DNA of 64,000 nucleotides from Eledone cirrhosa. Its lineage: Eukaryota > Mollusca > Cephalopoda > Octopoda > Eledonidae. This document shows positions 21,101-35,599 of the stretch, piece by piece. Numbering within the stretch: position 1 is the stretch's first letter; every line of letters begins with the position of its first letter. Location: contig OZ024742.1 in the NCBI GenBank assembly GCA_964016885.1, positions 358,408,087-358,472,086 of the forward strand, given 5' to 3'. The notes under the pieces were generated by a model, which saw nothing but the letters and a program-made list of their open reading frames with translations, was not told the origin of the DNA and ran no database searches. Both the position numbers and the translations under genes were made by a program.

Positions 21101-22220
21101 ACTGGATCTGGTTCTATGAAATAAAACCGTTCTATCACCTTAGTTACCATCATGTCCAAAACTGGTTTTGGTTCTATAAAATAAAACTGTTTTATCCCTT
21201 TAGTTATCGACCCGGCCAAAATCTGCTTTGGTTCTATGAAATAAAACTGTTTTATCCCTTTAGTTACCAACATGTCCAAAGCTGGCTTTGGTTCTATGAA
21301 ATGAAAATCTTTTATCCCTTTCAATTACCAACATGTCCTCAACTGGCTTTGGTTCTATGTAATAAAACTGTTTTATCCCTTTAGTTATCAACATGTCCAA
21401 AACTGGCTCTGGTTCTATGAAATAGAATAGTTTTATCCCCTTAGTTACCAACATATCCAAAACTGGATCTGGTTCTATGAAATAAAACCGTTCTATCACC
21501 TTAGTTATCAACATGTCCAAAACTGGTTTTGGTTCTATAAAATAAAACAGTTTCATCCCTTTAATTATCAACCCGGCCAAAACTGGCTTTGGTTTTATGA
21601 AATAAAAATGCTTTATCCCTTCAGTTACCAACATGTCCAAAACTGGCTTCGGTTCTATGAAATAAAACTGTTTTATCCCTTTAGATACCAACAGGTCTAA
21701 AACTTGCTCTGTTTCTATGAAATAAAACTGTTTTATCCCCTTAGTTACCAACATATCCAAAACTGGTTTTAGTTCTATGAAATAAAACTGTTTTAACCCT
21801 TTAGTTATCAACATGTCCAAAACTAGCTTTGGTTCTATGTAATAAAACTGTTTTAGCCATTTAGTTATCAACCCGGCGAAAACCAGCTCTGATTCTATGA
21901 AATAAAACTGTTTCATCCCTTTAGTTATCAACCAGACCAAAACTGGCTTTAGTTCTATGACATAAAATTGTTTTATCCCATTAGTTACCAAACCAGATAA
22001 AAAGTGCTCTGGTTCTATGCAATAAAACTGTTTTAGCCCTTTAGTTATCAACCCGGCCCAAACCAGCTCTGATTCTATGAAATAAATCTGTTTTATCCCC
22101 TCAGTTACCAACATATCCAAAACTGGCTCTGGTTCTATGAAATAAAATTGTTTTATCCCCTTAGTTACCAACATATCCAAAACTGGATCTGGTTTTATGA
22201 AATAAAACTGTTATATCCAC
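15130..22220 (+). repeat. Duplicated satellite blocks about 5.0 kb apart
   Basis: The order of distinctive units in 15130-17240 recurs in 20220-22220. Matched marks include AACCGTTCTATCACC (16141 and 21125, offset 4984) and GATCTGGTTTTATG (17201 and 22186, offset 4985). The offset grows to about 5093 at the left side (GATATCAACACGGACAAAAC at 15149 and 20242), showing gain or loss of units inside the block. Confidence 0.75.
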
Positions 22221-22329
22221 TTAGTTATCAACATGTCCAAAACTGGTTTTGGTTCTATGAAATAAAACTGTTTTATCCCTTTAGTTACCAACATGTCCAA
22301 AACTGACTTTGGTTCTATGAAATAAAACT

Positions 22330-25018
22330 GTTTTATCCCTTTAGTATCAACATGTCCAAAACTGGCTCTGGTTCTATGAAATAAAACTGTTTTATCCCCT
22401 TAGTTACCAACATATCCAAAACTGGTTTTAGTTCTATGAAATAAAACTGTTTTAACCCTTTAGTTATCAACATGTCCAAAACTAGCTTTGGTTCTATGTA
22501 ATAAAACTGTTTTAGCCATTTAGTTATCGACCCGGCCAAAATTGGCTTTGGTTCTATGAAATAAAACTGTTTTATCCCTTTAGTTACCAACATGTCCAAA
22601 GCTGGCTTTGGTTCTATGAAATGAAAATGTTTTATCCCTTTCAATTACCAACATGTCCTCAACTGGCTTTGGTTCTATGTAATAAAACTGTTTTATCCCT
22701 TTAGTTACCAAACCAGCTAAAAAAAGCTCTGGTTCTATGAAATAAAACTGTTTTAGCCCTTTAGTTATCAACCCGGACAAAACTGGCTTTGGTTCTATGA
22801 AATAAAACTTTTTTATCCTTTTAGTTACCAACATGTCCAAAACTGGCTTTGGTTTTATGAAATAAAAATGCTTTATCCCTTCAGTTACCAACATGTCCAA
22901 CACTGGCTTTGGTTCTATGAAATAAAACTGTTTTATCCCCTTAGTTACCAACATGTACAAAACTGGTTTTCGTTCTATGAAATAAACTGTTTTATCCCTT
23001 TAGTATCAACATGTCCAAAACTGGCTCTGGTTCTATGAAATAAAACTGTTTTTCCCTTTAGTTATCAACATGTCCAAAACTGGTTTTGGTTCTATGAAAT
23101 TAAACTGTTTTATCCCTTTAGTTATCGACCCGGCCAAAACTGGATTTGGTTTTATGAAATAAAACAGTTGTATCCCTTTAGTTACCGACATGTCCAAACT
23201 GGCTTTGGTTCTATGAAATAAAATTGTTTTATCCCTTTCAGTTACCAACATGTTCAAAACTGGCTATGGTGCTATGTATTATAACTGTTTTATCCCTTTC
23301 AGTTACCAACGTTTCCAAACCTGGCTCTGGTTCTATGGTATAACTGTTTTATCCCTTTAGTTATCAACATGTCCAAAACTGGCTTTGGTTCTATGTAATA
23401 ACACTTTTTTATCCCTTTAGTTATCAACCCGGCCAAAACTGGCTCTGGTTCTATGAAATAAAACAGTTGTATTCCCTTAGTTACCAACATGTCCAAAAGT
23501 GGTTTTGGTTCTATGAAATAAAACTGTTTTATCCCTTTAGTTACCAACATGTCCTCAACAGGCTTTGGTTCTATGTAATAAAAATGTTTTAGCACTTTAG
23601 TTATCAACACGGCCAAAACCAGGTCTGATTCTATGAAATAAAACTGTTTCATCACTTTAGATATCAACCCGGCCAAAACTGGTTTTGGTGCTATGAAATA
23701 AAACTATTTTATCCCTTTAGTTACCAACATGTCCAAAACTGGCTTTGGTTTTATGAAATAAAAATGCTTTATCCCTTCAGTTACCAACATGTCCAAAACT
23801 GGCTTTGGTTCTATTAAATAAAACTGTTTTATCCCTTTCAGTTACCAACATGTCCAAAACTGGCTTTGGTTCTATGAAATAAAACTGTTTTATCTCTTTA
23901 GTTATCAACATATCCCAAACTGGCTTTGGTTCAATGTAATAAAACTGTTTTATACCTTTAGTTACCAACATGTCCAAAACTGGCTTTGGTTCTATGTAAT
24001 AAAACTGTTTTATCCCTTTCAGTTACAAACATGTCCAAAACTGTCTTTGGTTCTATGAAATAAAACTGTTTTATCACTTTAGTTACCAACATGTCCATAA
24101 CTTCTTTGGTTCTATGAAATAAAACTGTTGTAATCCTTTCAGTTACCATCATGTCCAAAACTGGCTTTGGTTCTATGAAATAAAACTGTTTTATCCATTT
24201 CAGTTACCAACATGTCCAAAACTAGCTTTGGTTCTATGTAATAAAACTATTTTATCCCTTTAGTTACAAACATGCCAAAACTGCTTTGGTTCTTTGAAAT
24301 AAAACTGTTTTATCCCTTTAATTACCAAACCAGCTAAAAAAAGCTCTGGTTCTATGAAATAAAACTGTTTTAGCCATTTAGTTATCAACCCGGCCAAAAC
24401 CAGCTCTGATTCTATGGAATAAAACTGTTTCATCCGTTTAGTTATCAACCAGGCCAAAGCTGGCTTTAGTTCGATGAAATAAAACTGTTGTATCCCTTTA
24501 GTTACCAACATGTCCAAAACTGACTTTGTTTCTATGAAATAAAACAGTTTTATCCCCTTAGTTACCAACATGTACAAAACTGGTTTTCGTTCTATGAAAT
24601 AAAACTGTTTTATCTCTTTAGTTATCAACATGTCCAAAACTGGCTCTGGTTCTATGAAATAAAACTGTTTTATCCCTTTAGTTATCAACATGTCCAAAAC
24701 TGGCTCTGGTTCTATGAAATAAAATTGTTTTATCCCCTTAGTTACCAACATATCCAAAATTGGCTCTGGTTCTATGAAATAAAGCTGTTTTATCCGCTTA
24801 TTTAGCAACATGTCCAAAACTGGCTTCGGTTCTATGAAATAAAACTGTTTTATCCCTTTAGTTACCAAACCAGCTAAACAAAGCTCTGGGTCTATGAAAT
24901 AAAACTGTTTTAGCCATTTAGTTATCAACCCGGGTAAAACCAGCTCTGATTCCATGAAATAAAACTGTTTCATCCGTTTAGTTATCAACCAGGCCAAAAC
25001 TGGCTTTAGTTCTATGAG
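22330..25018 (+). repeat. Left member of a 7.7-7.9-kb-spaced duplication
   Basis: The unit order and private variants match 29970-32931. The offset is 7674 near 22640, 7734 near 23030 and 7913 near 24271 (ACAAACATGCCAAAACTGC at both sites), so a few units were gained or lost between the copies. Shared rare marks include GGTTCTATGGTATAACTG and CATAACTTCTTTGG. Confidence 0.8.
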
Positions 25019-25439
25019 ATAAAACTGTTTTATCCCTTTAGTTACCAACATGTCCAAAACTGACTTTGTTTCTATGAAATAAAACTGTTTTATCCCATTA
25101 GTATCAACATGTCCAAAACTGGCTCTGGTTCTATTAAATAAAACTGTTTTATCCCCTTAGTTACCAACATGTACAAAATTAGTTTTCGTTCTATGAAATA
25201 AAACTGTCTTATCTCTTTAGATATCAACATGACCAAAACTGGCTCTGGTTCTATGAAATAAAACTGTTTTATCCCCTTAGTTACCAACATATCCAAAATT
25301 GGCTCTGGGTCTATGAAATAAAACTGTTTTATCCCCTTATTTATGAACATGTCCAAAACTGGCTTCGGTTCTATGAAATAAAACTGTTTTATCCCTTTAG
25401 TTATCAACATGTCCCAAACTGGTTTCGGTTCTATTAAAT

Positions 25440-28400
25440 AAAACTGTTTTATCCCTTTAGTTACCAACATGTCCAAAACTGGTTCTGGTTATATGAAATA
25501 AAACTGTTGTATTCCTTTAGTTACCAACATGTCCAAAACTGGCTTTGGTTTTATGAAATAAAAATGCTTTATCCCTTCAGTTACCAACATGTCCAAAACT
25601 GGCTTTGGTTCTATGAAACAAAACTGTTTTATCCCTTTAGTGACCAACATGTCCCAAACTGGCTTTGGTTCTATGAAATAAAACTATTTTATCCCTTTAG
25701 TTAACAACATGTCCAAAACTGGCTTTGGTTCTATGAAATAAAACTGTTTTATCCCTTTAGTTACCAACATGTTCCAAACTGGCTTTGGTTATATGAAATA
25801 AAACTGTTGTATCCCTTTAGTTACCAACATGTCCAAAACTTGCTTTGGTTCTATGAAATAAAACTATTTTATCCCTTTAGTTCCCAACATGTCCAAAACT
25901 GGGTCTCGTTCTATGAAATAAAACTGTTGTATCCCTTTAGTTACCAAACCAGCTAAAAAAAGCTCTGGTTCTATGAAATAAAACTGTTGTATCCCTTTAG
26001 TTATCAACATGTCCAAAACTGGCTCTGGTTCTATGAAATAAAATTGTTTTATCCCCTTAGTTACCAACATATCCAAAACTGGCTCTGGTTCTATGAAATA
26101 AAACTATAGTATCCTCTTAGTTATCAACATGTCCAAAACTGGTTTTGGTTCTATGAAATAAAACTGTTTTATCCCTTTAGTTATCGACCCGGCCAAAACT
26201 GGCTCTGGTTCTATGAAATAAAACAGTTGTATCCCTTTAGTTACCAACATGTCCAAAACTGGCTTTGGTTCTATGAAATAAAATTGTTTTGTCCCTTTCA
26301 GTTACCAACATATTCAAAACTGGCTATGGTTCTATGTAATAAAACTGTTTTATCCCTTTCAGTTACCAACATGTCCAAAACTGGCTCTAGTTCTATGGAA
26401 TAACTTTTTTATCCTTTTAGTTATCAACATGTCCAAAACTGGCTATGGTTCTATGTAATACAACTGTTTTATCCCTTTAGTTATCAACCCGGCCAAAACT
26501 GGCTCTGGTTCAATGAAATAAAACAGTTGTATCCCCTTAGTGACCAACATGTCCAAAAGTGGTTTTGGTTCTATGAAATAAAACTGTTTTATCCCTTTAG
26601 TTATCAACATATCCAAACTGGCTCTGGTTCTATGAAATAAAACTGTTTTATCTCTTTAGATATCAACATGTCCAGAACTGGCTCTGGTTCTATGAAATAC
26701 AACTGTTTTATCCCCTTAGTTACCAACATGTCCCAAACTGGTTTTGGTTCTATTAAATAAAACTGTTTTATCCCTTTAGTTACCAACATGTCCAAAACTG
26801 GTTCTGGTTATATGAAATAAAACTGTTGTATTCCTTTAGTTAACAACATGTCCAAAACTGGCTATGGTTTTATGAAATAAAAATGCTTTATCCCTTCAGT
26901 TACCAACATGTCCAAAACTGGCTTTGGTTCTATGAAATAAAACTATTTTATCCCTTTAGTTACCAACATGTCCAAAACTGGCTTTGGTTCTATGAAATAA
27001 AACTGTTTTATCCCTTTAGTTACCAACATGTCCCAAACTGGCTTTGGGTCTATGAAATAAAACTGTTTTATCCCTTTAGTTACCAACATGTCCCAAACTG
27101 GCTTTGGTTCTATGAAATAAAACTGTTTTATACCTTTAGTTACCAACATGTCCAAAACTGGGTCTCGTTCTATGAAATAAAACTGTTGTATCCTTTTAGT
27201 TACCAAACCAGCTAAAAAAAGCTCTGCTTCTATGAAATAAAACTGTTTTATCCCTTTAGTTATCAACATGTCCAAAACTGGCTCTGGTCCTATGAAATAA
27301 AATTGTTTTATCCCCTTAGTTACCAACATATCCAAAACTGGCTCTGGATCTATGAAATAAAACTGTTGTATCCCCTTAGTTATCAACATGTCCAAAACTG
27401 GTTTTGGTTCTATGAAATAAAACTGTTTTATCCCTTTAGTTATCGACCCGGCCAAAACTGGCTTTGGTTCTATGAAATAAAACAGTTGTATCCCTTTAGT
27501 TACCAACATGTCCAAAACTGGCTTTGGTTCTATGAAATAAAATTGTTTTATCCTTTTCAGTTACCAACATATTCAAAACTGGCTAATGTTCTATGTAATA
27601 AAACTGTTTTATCCCTTTCAGTTACCAACATGTCCAAAACTGGCTCTGGTTCTATGGAATAACTGTTTTATCCCTTTAGTTATCAACATGTCCAAAACTG
27701 GCTATGGTTCTATGTAATACAACTGTTTTATCCCTTTAGTTATCAACATATCCAAACTGGCTCTGGTTCTATGAAATAAAACTGTTTTATCCCCTTAGTT
27801 ACCAACATATCCAAAATTGGCTCTGGTTCTATGAAATAAAACTGTTTTATCCCTTTATTCATCAACATGTCCCAAACTGGTTTTGGTTCTATTAAATAAA
27901 ACTGTCTTATCCCTTTAGTTACCAACATGTCCAAAACTGGTTCTGGTTATATGAAATAAAACTGTTGTATTCCTTTAGTTACCAACATGTCCAAAACTGG
28001 CTTTGGTTTTATGAAATAAAAATGCTTTATCCCTTCAGTTACCAACATGTCCAAAACTGGCTTTGGTTCTATAAAATAAAACTGTTTTATCCCTTTAGTT
28101 ACCAACATGTCCCAAACTGGCTTTGGTTCTATGAAATAAAACTATTTTATCCCTTTAGTTACCAACGTGTCCAAAATTGGCTTTGGTTCTATGAAATAAA
28201 ACTGTTTTATCCCTTTAGTTACCAACATGTCCCAAACTGGCTTTGGTTCTATGAAATAAAACTGTTGTATCCCTTTAGTTACCAACATGTCCAAAACTGG
28301 GTCTCGTTCTATGAAATAAAACTGTTGTATCCCTTTAGTTACCAAACCAGCTAAAAAAAGCTCTGGTTCTATGAAATAAAACTGTTTTATCCCTTTAGTT

Positions 28401-28740
28401 ATCAACATGTCCAAAACTGGCTCTGGTTCTATGAAATAAAATTGTTTTATCCCCTTAGTTACCAACATATCCAAAACTGGCTCTGGTTCTATGAAATAAA
28501 ACTGTTGTATCCCCTTAGTTATCAACATGTCCAAAACTGGTTTTGGTTCTATGAAATAAAACTGTTTTATCCCTTTAGTTATCGACCCGGCCAAAACTGG
28601 CTTTGGTTCTATGAAATAAAACAGTTGTATCCCTTTAGTTACCAACATGTCCAAAACTGGCTTTGGTTCTATGAAATAAAATTGTTTTATCCGTTTCAGT
28701 AACCAACATATTCAAAACTGGCTATGGTTCTATGTAATAA
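25440..28740 (+). repeat. Higher-order tandem repeat, 1139-bp period with a 1319-bp first step
   Basis: The rare mark GGTTCTGGTTATATGAAAT occurs at 25481, 26800 and 27939. CATATCCAAACTGGCTCTGG at 26608 and 27747 confirms 1139. The difference between steps is 180 bp, three units. Similarity of the last two copies is very high by eye, implying recent unequal exchange. Confidence 0.85.
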
Positions 28741-29969
28741 AACAGTTTTATCCCTTTCAGTTACCAACATGTCCAAAACTGGCTCTGGTTCTATGAAATA
28801 AAACTGTTCTATCCCCTTAGTTATCAACATGTCCAAAACTGGTTTTGGTTCTATAAAATAAAACTGTGTTATCCCTTTAATTATCGACCCGGCCAACATT
28901 GGCTTTGGTTCTATGAAATAAAACTGTTTTATCCCTTTAGTTACCAACATTTCCAAAGCTGGTTTGGTTCTATGAAATGAAAATGTTTTATCCCTTTCAA
29001 TTACCAACATATCCAAACTGGCTCTGGTTCTATGAAATAAAACTGTTTTATCTCTTTAGATATCAACATGTCCAAAACTGGCTCTGGTTCTATGAAATAA
29101 AACTGTTTTATCCCCTTAGTTACCAACATATCCAAAATTGGCTCTGGTTCTATGAAATAAAACTGATTTATCCCTTTAGTTACCAAACCAGCTAAAAAAG
29201 CTCTGGTTCTATGAAATAAAACTGTTTTAGACCTTTAGATATCAACACGGACAAAACCAGCTGTGATTCTATGAAATAAAACTGTTGCATCCGTATAGTT
29301 ATCAACCCGGCCAAAACTGGCTTTCGTTTTATGAAATAAAACTATTTTATCACTTTAGTTACCAACATGTCTAAACCTGGCTTTGGTTCTATGAAATAAA
29401 ACTGTTTTATCCCTTTAGTAACCAACATGACCAAAACTGGTTCTGGTTCTATGAAATAAAAATGTTTTATCCCATTTGTTACCAAACCAGCTAAAAAAAG
29501 CTCTGGTTCTGTGAAATAAAAATGTTTCAGCCCTTTAGTTATCAACCCGGCCAAAACCAGCTCTGATTCTATGAAATAAATCTGTTTCATCCCTTTATTT
29601 ATCAACCCGGCCAAAACTGGCTTTGGTTCTATGAAATAAAACTGTTTTATCCCTTTAGTTACCAACATGTCCAAAACTGACTTTGGTTCTATGAAATAAA
29701 ACTGTTTTATCCCTTTAGTATCAACATGTCCAAAACTGGCTCTGGTTCTATGAAATAAAACTTTTTTATCCCTTTAGTTATCGACCCGGCCAAAACTGGC
29801 TTTCGTTCTATGAAATAAAACAGTTTTATCCCTTTCAGTTACCAACATGTTCAAAACTGGCTATGGTTCTATGTAATAAAACTGTTTTATCCCTTTCAGT
29901 TACCAACATGTCCAAAACTGTCTCTGGTTCTATGGAATAACTGTTGTATCCCTTTAGTTATCAACATGT

Positions 29970-32931
29970 CCAAAACTGGCTTTGGTTCTATGTAATAAAA
30001 CTGTTTTATCTCTTTAGTTATCAACATGTCCAAAACTGGCTCTGGTTCTATGAAATAAAACTGTTTTATCCCCTTAGTTACCAACATATCCAAAACTGGT
30101 TTTAGTTCTATGAAATAAAACTGTTTTAACCCTTTAGTTATCAACATGTCCAAAACTAGCTTTGGTTCTATGTAATAAAACTGTTTTAGCCATTTAGTTA
30201 TCGACCCGGCCAAAATTGGCTTTGGTTCTATGAAATAAAACTGTTTTATCCCTTTAGTTACCAACATGTCCAAAGCTGGCTTTGGTTCTATGAAATGAAA
30301 ATGTCTTATCCCTTTCAATTACCAACATGTCCTCAACTGGCTGTGGTTCTATGTAATAAAACTGTTTTATCCCTTTAGTTACCAAACCAGCTAAAAAAAG
30401 CTCTGGTTCTACGAAATAAAACTGTTTTAGCCCTTTAGTTATCAACACGGCCAAAACCAGATTTGATTCTATGAAATAAAACTGTTTCATCCCTTTAGTT
30501 ATCAACCCGGACAAAACTGGCTTTGGTTCTATGAAATAAAACTTTTTTATCCCTTTAGTTACCAACATGTCCAAAACTGGCTTTGGTTTTATGAAATAAA
30601 AATGCTTTATCCCTTCAGTTACCAACATGTCCAACACTGGCTTTGGTTCTATGAAATAAAACTGTTTTATCCCCTTAGTTACCAACATGTACAAAACTGG
30701 TTTTCGTTCTATGAAATAAACTGTTTTATCCCTTTAGTATCAACATGTCCAAAACTGGCTCTGGTTCTATGAAATAAAACTGTTTTTCCCTTTAGTTATC
30801 AACATGTCCAAAACTTGTTTTGGTTCTATGAAATTAAACTGTTTTATCCCTTTAGTTATCGACCCGGCCAAAACTGGCTTTGGTTTTATGAAATAAAACA
30901 GTTGTATCCCTTTAGTTACCGACATGTCCAAACTGGCTTTGGTTCTATGAAATAAAATTGTTTTATCCCTTTCAGTTACCAACATGCCCTAAACTGGCTT
31001 TGGTTCTATGAAATAAAACTGTTTTTCCCTTTAGTTATGAACGTGTCCAAAACTGTCTTTGGTTCTATGAAATAAATCTGTTTTATCCCTTTATTTACCA
31101 ACAGGTCCAAAACTGGTTCTGGTTCTATGAAATAAAACTGTTTTATCCCTTTCAGTTACCAACATGTTCAAAACTGGCTATGGTGCTATGTATTATAACT
31201 GTTTTATCCCTTTCAGTTACCAACGTTTCCAAACCTGGCTCTGGTTCTATGGTATAACTGTTTTATCCCTTTAGTTATCAACATGTCCAAAACTGGCTTT
31301 GGTTCTATGTAATAACACTTTTTTATCCCTTTAGTTATCAACCCGGCCAAAACTGGCTCTGGTTCTATGAAATATAACAGTTGTATTCCCTTAGTTACCA
31401 ACATGTCCAAAAGTGGTTTTGGTTCTATGAAATAAAACTGTTTTATCCCTTTAGTTACCAACATGTCCTCAACTGGCTTTGGTTCTATGTAATAAAAATG
31501 TTTTAGCCCTTTAGTTATCAACACGGCCAAAACCAGGTCTGATTCTATGAAATAAAACTGTTTCATCCCTTTAGTTATCAACCCGGACAAAACTGGCTTT
31601 GGTTCTATGAAATAAAACTTTTTTATCCCTTTAGTTACCAACATGTCCAAAACTGGCTTTGGTTTTATGAAATAAATATGCTTTATCCCTTCAGTTACCA
31701 ACATGTCCAAAACTGGCTTTGGTTCTATTAAATAAAACTGTTTTATCCCTTTCAGTTACCAACATGTCCAAAACTGGCTTTGGTTCTATGAAATAAAACT
31801 GTTTTATCTCTTTAGTTATCAACATATCCCAAATGGCTTTGGTTCAATGTAATAAAACTGTTTTATACCTTTAGTTACCAACATGTCCAAAACTGGCTTT
31901 GGTTCTATGTAATAAAACTGTTTTATCCCTTTCAGTTACAAACATGTCCAAAACTGTCTTTGGTTCTATGAAATAAAACTGTTTTATCACTTTAGTTACC
32001 AACATGTCCATAACTTCTTTGGTTCTATGAAATAAAACTGTTGTAATCCTTTCAGTTACCATCATGTCCAAAACTGGCTTTGGTTCTATGAAATAAAACT
32101 GTTTTATCCATTTCAGTTACCAACATGTCCAAAACTAGCTTTGGTTCTATGTAATAAAACTATTTTATCCCTTTAGTTACAAACATGCCAAAACTGCTTT
32201 GGTTCTTTGAAATAAAACTGTTTTATCCCTTTAATTACCAAACCAGCTAAAAAAAGCTTTGGTTCTATGAAATAAAACTGTTTTAGCCATTTAGTTATCA
32301 ACCCGGCCAAAACCAGCTCTGATTCTATGGGATAAAACTGTTTCATCCGTTTAGTTATCAACCAGGCCAAAACTGGCTTTAGTTCGATGAAATAAAACTG
32401 TTGTATCCCTTTAGTTACCAACATGTCCAAAACTGACTTTGTTTCTATGAAATAAAACAGTTGTATCCCCTTAGTTACCAACATGTACAAAACTGGTTTT
32501 CGTTCTATGAAATAAAACTGTTTTATCTCTTTAGTTATCAACATGTCCAAAACTGGCTCTGGTTCTATGAAATAAAACTGTTTTATCCCTTTAGTTATCA
32601 ACATGTCCAAAACTGGCTCTGGTTCTATGAAATAAAATTGTTTTATCCCCTTAGTTACCAACATATCCAAATTTGGCTCTGATTCTATGAAATAAAGCTG
32701 TTTTATCCCCTTATTTAGCAACATGTCCAAAACTGGCTTCGGTTCTATGAAATAAAACTGTTTTATCCCTTTAGTTACCAAACCAGCTAAACAAAGCTCT
32801 GGTTCTATGAAATAAAACTGTTTTAGCCATTTAGTTATCAACCCGGGTAAAACCAGCTCTGATTCCATGAAATAAAACTGTTTCATCCGTTTAGTTATCA
32901 ACCAGGCCAAAACTGGCTTTAGTTCTATGAA
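29970..32931 (+). repeat. Right member of the 7.7-7.9-kb-spaced duplication
   Basis: Matches 22330-25018 unit by unit. Homology stops near 32931 (25018 in the other copy), directly before the run of 21-bp collapsed units. Confidence 0.8.
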
Positions 32932-32937
32932 ATAAAA

Positions 32938-33003
32938 CTATTGGTTCTATGAAATAAAACTTTGGTTCTATGAAATAAAACTTTGGTTCTATGAAATAAA
33001 ACT
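32938..33003 (+). repeat. Collapsed 21-bp satellite sub-repeat
   Basis: Three copies of TTGGTTCTATGAAATAAAACT start at 32941, 32962 and 32983. Each is the right-middle part of a satellite unit whose remaining 39 bases are deleted. It separates the end of the 7.9-kb duplicate from the trimer duplication that follows. Confidence 0.93.
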
Positions 33004-33360
33004 ATTTTATTCCTTTAGTTATCAACATGTCCAAAACTGGATTTGGTTCTATGGAATAAATCTGTTTTATCCCTTTAGTTATCAACATGTCCAAAACTGG
33101 ATTTGGTTCTATGAAATAAAACTGTTTTATCCCTTTAGTTATCAACATGTCCAAAACTGGCTTTGGTTCTATGAAATAAAACTATTTTATTCCTTTAGTT
33201 ATCAACATGTCCAAAACTGGATTTGGTTCTATGAAATAAATCTGTTTTATCCCTTTAGTTATCAACATGTCCAAAACTGGATTTGGTTCTATGAAATAAA
33301 ACTGTTTTATCCCTTTAGTTACCAACATGTCCAAAACTGGCTTTGGTTTATGAAATAAAA
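33001..33360 (+). repeat. 180-bp trimer duplication of satellite units
   Basis: The three-unit block at 33001-33180 (marked by ACTATTTTATTCCTTTAG and ACTGGATTTGG) is repeated from 33181 with almost no change. Confidence 0.85.
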
Positions 33361-35599
33361 ATGTTTTATCCCTTTAGTTATCAACATGTCCAAAACTGGT
33401 TCTGGTTCTATGAAATAAATTGTTTTATCCCTTTAGTTACCAAACCAGCTAAAAAGAGCTCTGGTTCTATGGAATAAATCTGTTTTATCCCTTTAGTTAT
33501 CAACATGTCCAAAACTGGATTTGGTTCTATGAAATAAATCTGTTTTATCCCTTTAGTTATCAACATGTCCAAAACTGGCTTTGGTTCTATGAAATAAAAC
33601 TGTTTTATCCCTTTAGTTACCAACATCTCCAAAACTGGCTTTGGTTATATGTAATACAACTGTTTTATCCCTTTCAGTTACCAACATGTCCAAAACTGGC
33701 TTTGGTTCTATGAAATAAAACTGTTTTATCCATTTACTTATCAACATGTCCAAAATTGGCTTTGGTTCTATGAATTAAAACTGCTGTATCCCTTTAGTTA
33801 CCAAAATGTCCAAAACTGGTTCTGGTTCTATGAAATAGAATTGTTTTATTCCTTTAGCTACCAAACCGCTAAAAAAAGCTCTGGTTCTATGAAATAAATG
33901 TTTTAGCCCTTTAGTTATCAACCCAGCCAAAACCAGCTCTGGTTCTATGAAATAAAACTGTTTTATCCCTTTAATTATCAACCCGGCCAAAATTGATTCT
34001 GGTTCTATGGAATAAAACTGTTTTATCCGTTAGTTATCAACATGTCCAAAATTGGCTTTGGTTCTATGAAATAAAAATGTTTTAACCCTTTTGTTATCAA
34101 CACGGCCAAAACCAGCTCTGGTTCTATGAAATAAAACTGTTGTGTCCCTTTCAGTTACCAACATGTCCAAAACTGGCTTTGGTTATATATAATAAAACTG
34201 TTTTATCCCTTTCAGTTAACAACATGTCCAAAACTGGCTTTGGTTCTATAAAATAAACTGTTTCATCCCTTTAGTTATCAACATGTCCAAAATTGGCTTT
34301 GGTTCTATGAAATAAAACTGTTTTATCCCTTTAGCTATAAACATATCCAAAACTGGCTTTGGTTCTATGTAATAAAACTGTTTTATCCCTTTAGTTATCA
34401 ACCAGGCCAAAACTGGCTTTGGTTCTATGAAATAAAACTATTTTATCCCTTTATTTACCAATATGTCCAAAACTGGCTTTGGTTCTATGAAATAAAAATA
34501 TTTTAGCCCTTTAGTTATCAACCCGGCCCAAACCAGCTCTGGTTCTATGAAATAAAACTGTTGTATACCTTTACTTATCAACCCGTCCAAAATTGGTTCT
34601 GGTTCTATGAAATAAAACTGTTTAATCCCTTTAGTTACCAACATGTCAAAAACTGGCTTTGGTTCTATGAAATAAAACTGTTTTATCACTTTAGTTACCA
34701 ACATGTCCAAAACTGACTTTGGTTCTATGAAAGAAAACTGTTTTATCCCTTTCAGTTACCAACATGTCCAAAACTGACTTTGGTTCTATGAAATAAAAAT
34801 GTTTTATCCCTTTAGTTATCAACATGTCCAAAACTGGTTCTGGTTCTATGTAATAAAATTGTTTTATCCCTTTAGTTACCAAACCAGCTAAAAAGAGCTC
34901 TGGTTCTATGAAATAAAACTGTTTTATCCCTTCAATTATCAACCAGGCCAAAATTGGTTCTGGTTCTATGAAATAAAACTGTTTAATCCTTTTAGTTACC
35001 AACATCTCCAAAACTGGCTTTGGTTCTATGAAATAAAACTGTTTTATCCCTTTCAGTTACCAACATGTCCAAAACTGGCTTTGGTTCTATGAAATAAAAC
35101 TGTTTTATTCCTTTAGTTATCAACATGTCCAAAATTGGCTTTGGTTCTATGAAATAAAACTGTTTTATCCCTTTAGCTATAAACATGTCCAAAACTGGCT
35201 TTGGTCCTATGTAATAAAACTGTTTTATCCCTTTAGTTATCAACCCGGCCAAAACTGTCTTTGGTTCTATGAAATAAAACTATTTTATCCCTTTATTTAC
35301 CAACATGTCCAAAACTGGCTTTGGTTCTATGAAATAAAACTGTTTTATCCCTTTAGTTACCAACAGGTCCAAAACTGGCTCTGGTTATATGTAATAAAAC
35401 TGTTTTATCACTTTCAGTTACCAACATGTCCAAAACTGGCTTTGGTTCAATGAAATAAACCTGTCTTATCCCTTTCAGTTACCAACATGTCTAAAACTGG
35501 CTTTGGTTCTATGAAATAAAACTGTTTTATCCCTTTAGCTATAAACATGCCCAAAACTGGCTTTGGTTCTATGTAATAAAACTGTTTTATCCCTTTAGT

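Noticed and set aside
21260..22180. Minus-strand open frame of 306 residues built of KGIKQFYFIEP-type repeats
   Set aside because: It is a run of 60-bp satellite units; many similar frames exist on both strands and end at 61-bp variants. Periodicity explains it.
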